From Erythroxylum novogranatense (taxonomy: Eukaryota; Streptophyta; Magnoliopsida; Malpighiales; Erythroxylaceae): a stretch of DNA of 64,000 bases. The notes beneath the pieces were generated by a model. That model had not been told where the DNA came from, made no database searches, and was given only the letters and a program-made list of their open reading frames with translations. The stretch is from positions 92,264,977 to 92,328,976 of the forward strand of contig CM057226.1 in NCBI GenBank assembly GCA_029891385.1. Reading direction: 5' to 3'. The translations under genes were made by a program, and so were the position numbers. Below, piece after piece: positions 12,740 through 24,193 of this stretch; position 1 is the stretch's first letter; every line of letters starts with the position of its first letter.

Positions 12740-13317
12740 TATGAACGTATTTCATGGGTGTTAACTGAAAATGAGCCTACACCTCCAAGTGGAGATTCAA
12801 CTCCTGAGCAAGTCCAACAATATGAGCGTTGACGAGAATCTTGACAAGACTACTAAGTGTTATATTAAAGCTACATCGTGGCGTGTTGCAAAAGCAAATT
12901 TCTTGTATGAAAACTGCTAGTGCAATGGTCCATCACCTACATGAGATGTTTGGTGTGAGGACTAGGTCTGCAAGAGTGAAAGCTATCCAAACCTTTCATA
13001 ATCTTAGACAAAAACCTGGTGAATCGGTGCGGGATTACATGATGAAGGTAATCTCTGCGGTCACTGAGGTTGAGATGCTTGGGGCGGATATGGATGCGGA
13101 CACGCAGATGATTATGATCCTCAATAGCTTAAACTCTTCTTTTCAGCAGTTTAAGTTGGACTATGAGCTCAACAACAAGGATTACACCTTGAGTGAGTTG
13201 ATGAATACCCTCCAGAGCACGGAGAAGATATTGAATATTAAGGCTCATGGGCCAGAAGCTAATGTAGCTTCTTCTTCTAAGCCCAAGGGTAAGGGCAAGG
13301 AAAAGAAGAAGGAATGA
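12740..13317 (+). pseudogene. copia-2 gag, 5'-truncated and frameshifted (UBN2-type capsid)
   Basis: Gag forms the retrotransposon's cytoplasmic virus-like particle. The first stretch (12740-12828) translates as a typical copia gag segment with TPEQVQQYER, then hits stops and a frameshift. The frame from 12829 gives about 160 residues including HHLHEMFGV, GESVRDYMMKV, VEMLGAD, LNSLNSSFQQF and DYTLSELMNTLQ, the conserved order of plant copia gag, and ends in a Lys-rich tail. The N-terminal part and the 5' LTR are missing because LARD-A inserted at 12738/12739. A shift, premature stops and truncation make it non-functional. Confidence 0.85.
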
Positions 13318-13560
13318 AAAAAAGGCCCAAACAGGGGTTAAGGCCAAATCCATGAAAAAGAAGGCCAAAGAGAACATCAAAGGAAAGTGTTGCCCTTTGT
13401 GATGAGATGGGCCTTTGGAGCGAATGTAAACCGATCTACCTAGAGTCCCTCAAAAGCAAATAAGGTATGGGCTTCCTAAGTTTGTTAGGAACTAGAAATG
13501 TGATGATTTATCTACTTCTTGGATATTAGATTTAGGAGCCACTAACCATGTTTGTAATTT
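13318..13560 (+). pseudogene. copia-2 zinc-knuckle and protease remnant
   Basis: Frames in this stretch give a damaged knuckle around 13385-13430 (GKCCPLCDEMGLWSEC, with the expected Gly-His spacing lost) and, near 13516-13550, SWILDLGATNHVC. The latter matches the copia aspartic protease active site, normally LDSGAT; the Ser after the catalytic Asp is Leu here. Several stops occur. The order knuckle then protease agrees with gag upstream and integrase downstream. Confidence 0.6.
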
Positions 13561-13899
13561 TTGCGGGGTTCCAAAGAAGGAAAAGACTACCTAAAGGCCG
13601 GTTTCAAGTCAAGATAGCGAGATGGTTCCTATGTTTTAGCGAATCGGTGGGAGTAGTTATCTTGGACTTTCCTAGTGGTCATAGGTTATATTTGGAGGAT
13701 GTTTATTACATGCCAATGATTGTAAGGAACATGATTTCTATTTTTGTCTAATAAAATCTGGTTATTCCTTATATTTTGAAAAGGTTGTTTCAATATATGA
13801 GAATAAGGATTTTATTTGTGATGTGATAACTAAACAGGATTGTTTTTATAGAACCTATGAAAGGCTCACTAAACACCACGAATTGATAAAACCAAGACA

Positions 13900-15025
13900 A
13901 TCCAAAATATCTAGCATTAATTCAAAGTATCGTGGCACTTAAGAATGGGTCATATCAATCGAAAAGACTTGACACAGCTAGTAAAGGATGGGATCCTTAT
14001 GGGCTTAGATAGTGATCCATTACCCACTTGTGAATCTTGTATTGAAGGAAAATGACTAAAGCCTCATTTCCTTCTAAAGGAAATGATCTGAATCCACATT
14101 GGACTGGTACATCTTGATGTGTGTGGGCCCATGAATGTACAAGCTAGAGGAGGTTATGAATATTTCATAATTTTTATAGATGATTACTCAAGACATGGCT
14201 ATTTGTATTTGATGTATAAAGAGTGAATCTTTTGAAAAGTTCAAAGAATTCAAAGTCAAGTGAGAAACAACTTGGTAAGCCATTAAAAGCGACTTCGATC
14301 GGATCGAGGTGGTGAGTATTTATCTTGAGAGTTCGATAATATTTAATTGACAATGAAATTGTTTCCAATTTGTCGACTCCTCGTACACCTCAAATGAATG
14401 GTGTAGAGAGGAGAAATAGAACTCTATTGGAAATGGTAAGATCAATGATGTCCTACGCTAGCCTTCCAGAATCGTTCTGGGGATATGCCATACAAACGAC
14501 AACATATCTTCTTAACTTTGCTCCGTCCAAATCGGTGCCTAAAACACCTAGGGAGTTGTGGACTAGACAAGTGCCTTCATTGAGGCATTTGAGGACTTGG
14601 GGCTACCCAACCCATGTTCTAAAGCCTGAATCCACAAAGATGGAACCAAGGACAGAAGTATGTTTGTTTGTAGGATATCCTACGGGAACTCAAGGGTATT
14701 ATTTTTACAGTCCTCATGATAAGAAGGTATTTGTGTCGACAAATGCAACCTTTTTAGAGGAAGAGTTTGTGAAAAATCACAAAGGAAGAATTGAAGTAGT
14801 ACTAAAGGTGTTAGCTATTTCATCCAAACCAAGAGTTGTTTTGGATATGACAGAACAAGATGTCGAAATGGATTCAAGAGTTGAATCAAAAGTGCAACCT
14901 GAACATCAAGGTGTGCCTAGAAGTAGTGGGAGGGTTGTGAGACATCCAGATAGGTATCTGGGTTTAGGAGAAGGCTTAATTGTCATCTCAGACCAGGAAG
15001 AAATAGATCCCATTACATATACATA
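13900..15025 (+). pseudogene. copia-2 integrase (GAG-pre-integrase plus core), broken
   Basis: Integrase inserts the cDNA into the host genome. Visible parts, in order, are the zinc-binding segment HLRMGHINRKDL...CESCIEGK (about 13928-14050), the first catalytic Asp in HLDVCGPM (about 14110-14130), the second in FIDDYSRHGYLYLM (about 14170-14215), and the catalytic Glu region MNGVERRNRTLLEMVRSMM from about 14394. After a damaged patch near 14220-14370, one frame is open from 14370 to 15026 and continues through the usual AWGCPAY-like and GYPTGTQGYYFY segments. A stop at about 15024 separates it from reverse transcriptase. This is copia order: integrase before reverse transcriptase. Confidence 0.85.
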
Positions 15026-16585
15026 GGCTATTAATGATGTTGATGCCGAAAAATGGCTCAAGGCGATGGAATCGGAAATAGATTCTATGTATACTAATGA
15101 AGTCTGGGTCCTTGTAGAACTACCACCAGGTCTAAAAGCCATAGGGTGTAAATGGATCTACAAAAGGGAAAGGGGATCGGATGGAAAGGTAGAGACCTTT
15201 AAAGCTAGATTGGTAGCTAAAGGCTATACTCAAAAGGAGGGTATAGACTATGAGGAGACTTTTTCTCCGGTTGCCATGCTTAAGTCCATCAGGATTCTTT
15301 TGGCCATAGCAGCCTATTTCGATTATGAAATATGAAAAATGGATGTCAAGACTGCATTTCTTAATGGGGATCTTGAGGAGACGATTTATATGGCCCAACC
15401 AGAAGGATTCATTGAGCCAGGTAATGAGCATAAGGTTTGCAAGTTGCAAAGGTCCATTTATGGACTTAAGCAAGCATCTAGGTCTTGGAACATTAGGTTT
15501 GATAAGGCTATCAAAACCTATGGGTTCATACAAAACCTAGATGAGCCTTGTGTTTATAAAAGAATACAAGAAGGTAAGGTTACTTTCCTAATATTGTATG
15601 TTGATGACATTTTGCTCATTGGGAATGATGTGGGAATGTTATCTGCAATTAAGGGATGACTGAATGAACTGTTTTAAATGAAGGATTTAGGAGAGGCTAC
15701 CTATGTTCTAGGGATCAAACTTATAAGGGATCGAAAGAACAAGCAGATAGCTTTGTCTCAACTAACCTACATTGAGAACATGCTCAATAAGTTCGCCATG
15801 CAAGATTCCAAGAGGGGCTTTACTCCTACTAGACATGGAATCACACTTTCAAAGGAACAAGCACCTAAAACCCAAGAGGAGGTTGAACGCATGTGTAACA
15901 TTCCATATGCTTCGGCAGTTGGTAGTTTGATGTATGCAATGCTGTGCACTAGATCGGATATCTGTTACGCAGTTGGACTGGTAAGCAGATTTCAGTCCAA
16001 TCCAGGAATGGAACATTAGACTGCGGTTAAGTGTATACTTAAGTATCTTCGTAGGACGAAGAAGTTAATATTTGTTTACTCTGGAAGTAATCTTATTTCG
16101 ACAGGATATACAGATTTTGATTTCCAATCAGATGTTGATTCAAGGAAATCAACTTATGGTTCTATATTTACTTTAGGAGGTGGAGCCATAGTTTGGAGGA
16201 GTGTCAAGCAATCTTGTATTGCTGATTCGACTATGGAGGTTGAGTAAGTTACTACTTGTGAAGTAGCAAAGGAAGCAGTCTGGCTCCAGAAGTTCCTAAA
16301 TGATTTGGAGGTAGCTCCAGAGGCAGAAAAGGCCATTACACTTTATTGTGATAATAGTGGGGCAGTGGCTAATTCTAAAGAACCTCGAAACCACATAGCT
16401 TCCAAACACATTGAGAGAAAGTATCATCTTGTAAGGGAGATAATACAACGTGGAGAAGTGGATGTGGTAAAGATTCCCACCGAGCAAAACCTTGTTGATC
16501 CGTTCACAAAGGCATTGACTCAAAAGAGCTTTGAGGGTCACCTAGAAGGGATGGGAATGAGGGATATGTCAAACTTGCTTTAGGG
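15026..16585 (+). pseudogene. copia-2 reverse transcriptase and RNase H, broken by stops
   Basis: Reverse transcriptase and RNase H turn element RNA into cDNA. The frame holding 15066, 15339, 15678 and 16305 is continuous and interrupted only by stop codons (for example 15333, 15657, 15675, 16018 and about 16244). Several are TGA or TAG where Trp or Gln is expected. Motifs in order: KARLVAKGYTQ, MDVKTAFLNGDLEE, SIYGLKQASRSWN, the catalytic YVDDILLIGND (about 15597-15630), MKDLGEATYVLGI, YASAVGSLMYAM, RNase H GYTDFDFQSDVDSRKSTYG (about 16107), and the C-terminal HIERKYHLVREI and DPFTKAL. Stop at 16581-16583. It was recently coding but is now dead. Related pol remnants occur in copia-1a. Confidence 0.9.
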
Positions 16586-16597
16586 AAAGTGGGAGAT
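16583..16597 (+). promoter_or_regulatory. copia-2 polypurine tract
   Basis: GGGAAAGTGGGAGAT follows the pol stop and directly precedes the LTR start TGTTGGA. It is the plus-strand primer site for reverse transcription. Confidence 0.85.
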
Positions 16598-18690
16598 TGT
16601 TGGAGTTATGTAAATATAGTGCCCTGGAAAGCAAGTGTATTTACATGTAACTTTATCTTCTTGATTCTGCTTTGTAATGAAAATATTTATTATTAATAAA
16701 ACAAAAGAGTTTGGTTTTATCTGTATGAGCATTATATATATGGTCATAAGGTACCAAGATTCTTTTGTAAGTAATATATATATACGTAGAGATGTATGAG
16801 AAACATGTATATTATTAGAATCTGAATTAATTGATTCACAGTTGAATAATCATGTTGGTCGCTTGATTATGGTTTAGACTGTAGTGTTGCGATTTATCTC
16901 CATATAAGTAAAGGAGTTTACTTTAAGGGAATGATGAGTTTCATATCATGATAGTAGTTGACTATCGATAATGGCACTATTAAATGAATCTGGAATCAAG
17001 TATGTTTTCAAGAATAAAGTGGGCCGTTGCTTTAATCTTAAAACATACAACTTAAGCATTCGCTTATTATGAACCATAATCTTGATGAGTGGTGAACTCA
17101 TATATGTTTCATTATAATTCTTGATATGATCGGAATGGATTTTTACAAAGTATTAATCCAGTGTTTGCATGTTGGAATTATTAATTGAAACATGTATAAG
17201 GGAACATTCACTCAAATAAAGAGTTTATAGTGTTATCATCTCTTCTAGATGTTTTAAGGAGATTTGGTGATTAAGCGGCGCTTGAGTTTGATGGACTTGC
17301 TACCCATCAAGTCTTAACACTGAGATGAGATCTTATGTGTTAATCACCATATAAAGTAAAATGAGAGATCTAGAAGGAAAAACCAACATAAGGGCAAAAC
17401 AGTAATTTTACCCTTTGTTATGCAGATGGCTATAATAAGGTTCTAAATAGGGTTTGCAATTGGACATATTCTCATAATATTTAATAATTCAACATTTTAA
17501 CTAATTGTCTTTAGTGGAATGACATTTAGTTAATAAGATAGATTTAATTCCAATGATATTTAATTAATTTTGGGCTTATTGGAGCTTGAATTATCAAAGT
17601 CCAACAAGATTCCCCACTTGGCTTTAAGGAAGGTTATCACGCTAAGTAAGAAATATAAATGGAGGTTAATTAGAAGCCTATAATTGAATATTGGGCTTGG
17701 TCTAATTAAAGAAGCCCAAATGTACATTTAGTAACGGGCTTGATTTTTTGGTTTAATGTAATTAATTAGAGTAATTATATTAAAACAAGTTTTTTAAAGA
17801 TGAAGATAGCAATTTCGGTTATTCCTAGATTAAATGTGTAACCACACATTTGACATTAAAATGCTAAATAAAGATGATCTTTATTATGGTTAATCATCAT
17901 TAAATGGAGTTATGAACTTACCATTAAATGGTTTAATGATTGTCTTTTAATGTTGGCTTGTAACCTATTTGCATTCATTAGATTAAAGATGAAAGATGTA
18001 CATTAGATGAACCATCTTCCTTCTTTCTTCTTGGCAAAACCGAAATTGGGTATTGAATTTTAGGTTATGGTCTTTTCAAATAGCCATCAAAAAGATAAAT
18101 GAAGATAATCTCATTTATTTGCTATTTTATGAGTGATTAATGAAAGAAGTGATGCATTTGATGCCTCTCTCTCCTTCCATCCATGCATATACGAAATTGG
18201 TAGGCAAGAAAGAGTTCTTGCATGTTCTTTACACCTTCTCTCCTTTCATGAAAGAGAGAATCGAAAATACCAATTGAAAGAGTTTCAATTTTGCTTCTTC
18301 TTCTTCTAATTAAATCTCCTCCAAACATTTCTTCTCCTTTCCCACCAAAGGATTTTGTTAACCTAATTGTCCTTGAAGAACAGGTGGTAAATCTAATTGG
18401 TTGAGGATACTACAACAAGGAGAAAGTAGATTACTAAGGAAAAGAGTTAAAGGCAAAGGATTTGGATACACGAAGAAGGAGAGGATAACGCAGCGAGGAT
18501 TTAAAGCTGTAGCGAAGGAGTTGGTAATACTCCTGATCTTGTTTATATTTTATTATCCTTATACCATATCATGTATGGATTGGCATGTTGATATGGATTT
18601 TTTGCTTCCGCTGCAAGTAATGATTTCTTAAAAGTTTTGAAATCTACCTTTTTTTCCAAAGAAAGCATGTTTTCTTTTTCCGATCCAACA
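16598..18690 (+). repeat. copia-2 3' LTR, 2.1 kb
   Basis: It starts TGTTGGA after the polypurine tract and ends TCCAACA at 18690, a perfect 7-bp terminal inverted repeat. No protein domain is visible; small ORFs at 18137-18631 are chance frames. The next bases, ATCAC, are the expected target duplication, but the 5' partner is off the window. Confidence 0.85.
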
Positions 18691-19430
18691 ATCACTAGTC
18701 GACTTATCGAGGAGCAAAACTAAAGCTTGCAGTGAAATATGTTAACATTAGTCGACTATAACAGCTCGACTAGTCGACTAACAGGTAGAGATGGACAAGA
18801 TTTATCCGAATCATTCACAAAAGGAAACGAGGATATTAAGGAACGGCTATATGAAGTTATGCAACGGCTATGAAGGATAACCAACGACTCTATTCTTCTA
18901 AAAACTCAATATAAAAGAGTGGAGGATTACGGGAACATATATATAGGTCCTATAAGCCAAATTATTCCTCTATTGTTTCAAAATTGCTCCTTGTTGCTCT
19001 TAAGATTATTTCAAATTTGTATTGAGCATTGTTCTATCCTTTTTATCTCATTTCTTGTGCTAGTTGAGTGATTAGTGAAAGGTCACTAGAGAGGTAGGAT
19101 TTGTGCCGAAAAACAAATCATTTGTAAAGGTAACTTAAGCCGGAAGTCAAGTGGCATTGTAAGAGTTCACACTAAACTAAAAAGTGTATAGTAAAGTGAT
19201 TTGTCAAATCCTAAGTTGGAGCTTAGGTAGAGGACGTAGGTCTTAGCACCAAACCTCTATAAAAACAGTGTTTGCTCTTCTTCCCTACTCTTTACATTTA
19301 AATATGTTTAAATTGTTTTTGTGTGAATTAACTTATGATTTTATTGTAGAAAAATACAAAAAGCTTTAAAGATCTATTCAACCCCCCTTCTAGATCATTT
19401 ACATATATCCTGTAATACAAGTACAAACCT
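18691..19430 (+). repeat. LTR-like fragment with GTCGAC palindromes, host of copia-2
   Basis: Non-coding sequence whose style resembles the 3' half of a long copia LTR: a TATAAAAG-like box (18909-18918), a long leader, and a C-rich 'CAACCCCCCTTCTAGATC' stretch (19379-19398) like the ends of SIRE-type copia LTRs. Near its truncated left end it carries four AGTCGACT-type palindromes (18698-18783). The exact LTR end is not determined. It could instead be another repeat type. Confidence 0.4.
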
Positions 19431-19495
19431 TATATTAAATTTTAAGGTTTAAACATACATTCCCTACAAATTGTACATCAACTTCTTCATTATTG

Positions 19496-20170
19496 CTAAC
19501 CATCAGTTTCTCCTAGATTTGAACCCTTAGCAACACTAGATTGACCAATATGCATCTTCGAAAAGGATTTAGATTTCTTTCCTTTGAACCTTTGTGGCTT
19601 GACCTTACCATTTCCTTTAGTTGCTGCAACCAATACTGTATGAGGAGTGTTCTTCAACTTTTCCTCCTCTACAACATAACAGTCAATCAAGGAGTTAATA
19701 TCCCAAGTCTCATCCTGAGAATGATATGTCGTCACCATAATACTAAACTCTGGAGAGAGTATGTTCGGAGCCTAGTGAACTATATAAACGTCAGGAATTA
19801 GAAGATTCAACACCTTCAATTTACTGTGAAGACATACCATTCTTGCTATATACTCCCACACTTCCCCTTCTTCAGTGTACGTCATTGAGAATAATTCTTT
19901 CAGTAAGGCACTTATCTCTATATTAGATGAGACCTTATGCTTTTTGGAATTATTATTAAGAAACTCCCGTGCTATGGTTGTCTTCAAAAGTCCACTAAGT
20001 AGATGGCCAGGTGTAGAATTTTTAATGGCCATATGACACATGTTGCTTAATCGATTCCAAGCTACATAGGTTGCTTTCTCAGCCTTCGAGCTGTTGGATT
20101 TAGATGGAGATGACTTATCCGTACATATGTCCATGTTAATATTTGCCATCTCAATTGCAGTCAATACATC
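19496..20170 (-). pseudogene. Decayed copia gag fragment (UBN2-type)
   Basis: Two adjacent minus-strand frames (20164-19772, then 19738-19496) join into one gag-like protein. The first has KATYVAWNRLSNMCHMAIKN, SSNIEISALLKELFSMTY, GEVWEYIARMVCLHSKLK and LLIPDVYIVH, the usual capsid helices. The second continues with DETWDINSLIDCYVVEEEKLK and a Lys-rich basic tail ending at a stop. A frameshift lies between them (about 19740-19771). No protease or pol follows, and I see no LTR pair or primer-binding site. It is a different copia lineage from copia-1/-2, judged by sequence and orientation. Confidence 0.7.
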
Positions 20171-21650
20171 CTCTGTCTACTTATTCAAATTGAAACTAAT
20201 CAGGATCTCAATGGTGACATTGGTTTCATTGATAGAAAAGATGACTGCAAAATGACAATGGAAAAAATAAGCACAAATGTAAGATAACAGTGATACGCAA
20301 AAGTCATAAAATATTATATATACCGAGAATCTGATCACACATATTATGAAATATATATAGGTTGAATACATAACACATGCAAATCAGACCTCCACATAAA
20401 AGCGATTAAAGTACACACCATAAACTCTTATAACATTACCACTTATGGGTGAATAGATCATTCAAATAACAACTTCCTCCATATAATGCCTTTATGCACA
20501 TCTCAAAATCCTATGTAAGGCCAACACTTATAGGTAGAATAACTAAATATAAGACCAAATACATCCCCCAACATGCAACAAGCAAGCAAAATAATTCAAA
20601 ATACTAACTCAAAAGGTAATTATGGTGATTACATTCTTATCAGTATCCAAAAGGTCCACAAATACAAGTGATGCACCTATATGTTATTTTCACATTTTTT
20701 ATAGGCATACGGTATGCAACAATGTACCATCAATAAATATAAAATCCAGATTCACAATCCCATATCACATACTAGTGTTGAAAACATTATTAATAAACTT
20801 TAATTGAGACTTTTGTTACAAAAAATCTCAATCAGAGTGACTATGTGTGTTACCGAACACTAAATCTATCACACGAGACACAAAAAATTAAATTATCTCC
20901 CTCATATTAAGTTTGAAGCACGAAACTAAAAAAAAGCTTTAGAATGCGATGTTTCCTTTTTCTAAAGTTAAATTACTAATGTAATAAATCTAGAAAATTT
21001 AAAAATTCGTTTTATTAATTACTCAGACTCGAAAATTGACCCAATAACCTGGTGTATCTTTATAGGAATTCTGAAAATTTTGAGATTTTTTGAGTCAACA
21101 TTAACATTCACTATAGTGTTGACATCAATATAATGTCACGAGTGTGTGTGGCTTGGATGACCCATGTAGCGTACGCATCAACCCTGACGCACCTTCGAAT
21201 GTGTGAGGTGCTTACGCTACATGCGTCCCACAAGCACAGACATGTACACTCACTTGACTCATCTGGAGTGTCTATCACAAGTGCTTGACATATGTCCTCA
21301 CTCGCACGCGCCACTCGTCGGGATAGGTGACTAGAGCATGCGATGCACGCGCTTGTCCCGCTGCCTCCTTTTTGTTATTGTGCTCGATGTGCCATAACCA
21401 TCCTCCATCCAGCACGTCACTCGTTGTCCATCCCTCTAGAGTGTGTCATTCAAGTGTCAGATTGAACGCCCACCCATATGCACTGTGCAAATGTCGGGCG
21501 CTTGTAGCACATTCAACCAAACGTATTTGTTAAGGGCGATGATCCAGGCAAATTTTCGCTAGTTTTGGGCCAAATTTTCTAATATCTAAAGCTAGTTTTC
21601 AACCCTTTTTCAAGGATAACCACATCTAGCACACTTTCAAGCATTTATAC
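20171..21650. other. Intergenic, no gene seen
   Basis: AT-rich DNA up to about 21100 shows nothing recognisable. From 21110 to 21540 composition is more GC-rich and includes an 11-bp inverted repeat, CATGTAGCGTA (21163-21173) and TACGCTACATG (21213-21223), separated by 39 bp. Overlapping short ORFs there show no domain. The last five bases, TATAC (21646-21650), are the LARD-B target duplication. Confidence 0.5.
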
Positions 21651-23135
21651 TGTAACATCCCACCCCCGACAGGAAGGGTAAAATAGTAAATTTGGCATAT
21701 GATGAGATGGATCGGAAAGACTTAGGACTGTTCATGTATAATAGGATTGGTACGCAGTATCATTTGTGCACATGAAATTACTGTACATGCATATATGACA
21801 TTCTCGGTAGATGGGCCTAATGCAATTTTATTGTGATTAACGTAGTTATTGTGTTTAAAAAATTATTCTGAGTGAGCCAGTGAGTGTTTTATATTTTAAG
21901 CGATTTTCAGGAATTTTTTTGGAATTTTCCGGAGAAAATTCCCGGACCGAAAAAAAATCGCCAAGTGACGAACTGGTCGATTTTCGGTAGCGAAAATTGC
22001 TACCCAATGACACTGTCATAATTTTTTTGTCTTGTGCCAAATGAAACTTTGGCTTGTTGGCTACATTTTTTTGTGAAATAGGTGTTGTCTAATTTTAGCA
22101 TTAAGAGGTTGAAATTTGGCATGGAAAGTTATTATTAAGGTTCTTGTGACAAGATGTAGAACCAATGATCTACTAGTTTTGCTGATTTTTCTAAATTAAT
22201 TGAGAAGGAATTAGGGAAAATGGTCTAAATGAAAGTTTAAGCCTATATTGTTAGCTTTCCATTGCCACTGATTTTGCAATTTTTCGATATGTACGTTGGG
22301 AGTTATGAACTGTTAACTATTGACTGATTTTGTACATGGTGGTGAAACCTAGCCTAAGTGTCAGATTTGTGAGCATTCTGATTGGAAGCAATTTTAGCAA
22401 TTTCTGTGAATTGAATTAGCTTGAGTGATCTTCTGAAGAGTTGTAGAGGAAACATTTATCTTAAAAACGGTATATAGCATGTAATTTTTGGAGATCATAT
22501 TTGGGAGTTATGAGTTTCAAAACCTGAACCTGCATAAAGGTGTTAACTGCTGATCATGGCAGAAACTTGCATAACAGTTTTGAATTGGTTAGACATGGAA
22601 TTGGCTCTTACGCTCTTCATAAAACTTGAAGTATGTGGTTTTATCTTTCCAATGATATAAGGTAGTGATTTTTTTGACTTGTGTACAGGGAGTTATGCTT
22701 GATAGAACATTACTGTCCAGATTGGGTGATTTCTGGGGCAGCATCATTGATTGAATTATTTGACCTAGATAAAAATTGAATTTGATTTTGGGTTGTTCAT
22801 GAAAGTTGTTGATAACATTGGGAAATTTCCGAGCATATTTATTGTGTAATTTTTGACTAAGGAACTGGAAAGTTACGGATTTTCTAAACTGTTGCACTGT
22901 TTTGACAAATGTTACACTATTTTGAGAGGCATTATGAGGGCAGTAACTTTGATTGCATTTTTGACACCCTTAGAGGTGAAATTCGCTTTTGTGTCCTCAT
23001 GAAATTTGTAGAGCTATCTTTTATCTATAAAATAGACACCAAGTTTATCCAATTTGGAGTCCGGAGTAGGGAGTTATGCCCTGTGTAAGTTGGGATGTCG
23101 GAGGACGTTGTTTCAGATCTGCTATTGTATAGCAT

Positions 23136-23228
23136 AAGTCGACTTGCACCCCATATAAGTCGACTAGTACATACACAGTGGTATAAGTCGACTTGCTAGT
23201 CGACTTACATCCTCAGACAAGTCGACTA
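23136..23228. repeat. AAGTCGACTT cassette, LARD-B left LTR (5 units)
   Basis: Five copies of the palindrome core AGTCGACT, mostly as AAGTCGACTT or AAGTCGACTA, lie in 93 bp at about 23136, 23157, 23185, 23198 and 23219. The cassette precedes a conserved segment, TTTTCCGTCCGACATCC. In LARD-A the CCTCGCGAGG cluster precedes the same segment. Confidence 0.88.
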
Positions 23229-24069
23229 GGATCATATATTTTCCTTCTTTTGCTCATAACTTTTCCGTCCGACATCCAATTGACCTGATTCTTGAGGCAT
23301 CGGATTCATGAGACATTGAATTTCATTTCATAGGAAATTGGGAATTTTTGGACGGAAAATTGACGGGTGTCCGGGAAATGGGTATTTCATCACTGTTTTA
23401 TTTAATTGGGGACCTAAAGAGGTCCAAATTGAGCGCCGTTAGCGCCATTAGATTTCTAATTTTTTTAGATGGATTATATGATGGAAAATATTGGATTAAG
23501 GCCGGGAATATCATGAACATGTATTATGCACCTTCTAAGTGTTACATGTGCATTTTGAAATAGTTCTAATTGAACAATTGATAATGTTTATATACTGTCA
23601 CTTTTATAGAGTCACACTTGGAGCGTTGGTCCACCGACGTCACTGAGACTTCCAGATTTTGGCTCGGAAGTACAGGTGAGTAACCTAGGTGGTTTACTCA
23701 ATTATTATATGTCTACTGTGGGGAATAACGGTGGGATTAGAACTGTTTGTTCTGTCTGAATTCCGGATGGAGGGTCCGATGATTGGGAGAATTGACATAG
23801 AAGTGTATCTGGTTGTAATTCTGTGAACTGAATTGTTTTTACTGTGTGAGTGTGATACATAAATGGCTTGTACTGATACTGCTTACTACTTCCTTGTGAT
23901 ATACCGAGATACTGTGATTCATTACTTGTAGTGTTCTGGATGTGCTCATTGTGCATTGTTTGCTACACTGCATCTTGTATTCTCTTGGGGCACGCATCGT
24001 TTTATCTTCGACCGTTAAATTGGGCATATGCATTGCATACATCAATGCATAAACCGATAATAACAATAG

Positions 24070-24193
24070 TTGTGACGAGTTGCTCGAGACCGACATCGAC
24101 ATCGACATTGAAAAGAGCCTCGAGCTCGAAGGAGTCCTACTCCTAGATGCAAGCGTCCATCGAACATTTCTTCGATTACGCTTTCGGTCACAA
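24070..24193. repeat. Second variable slot, LARD-B left LTR
   Basis: A stretch bounded by TTGTGAC (24070-24076) and GTCACAA (24187-24193) contains ATCGACATCGACATCG, CTCGAGCTCG and the hairpin GGAGTCCTACTCC (24131-24143). The right LTR has the same layout at about 31670-31800, with many small differences. It sits where LARD-A has its hairpin-module array. Confidence 0.65.

Noticed and set aside
23136..23228. GTCGAC clusters as SalI linker or vector contamination
   Set aside because: The motif is embedded in homologous LTR positions of both LTRs and in several families with varied flanks, and no vector sequence is nearby.
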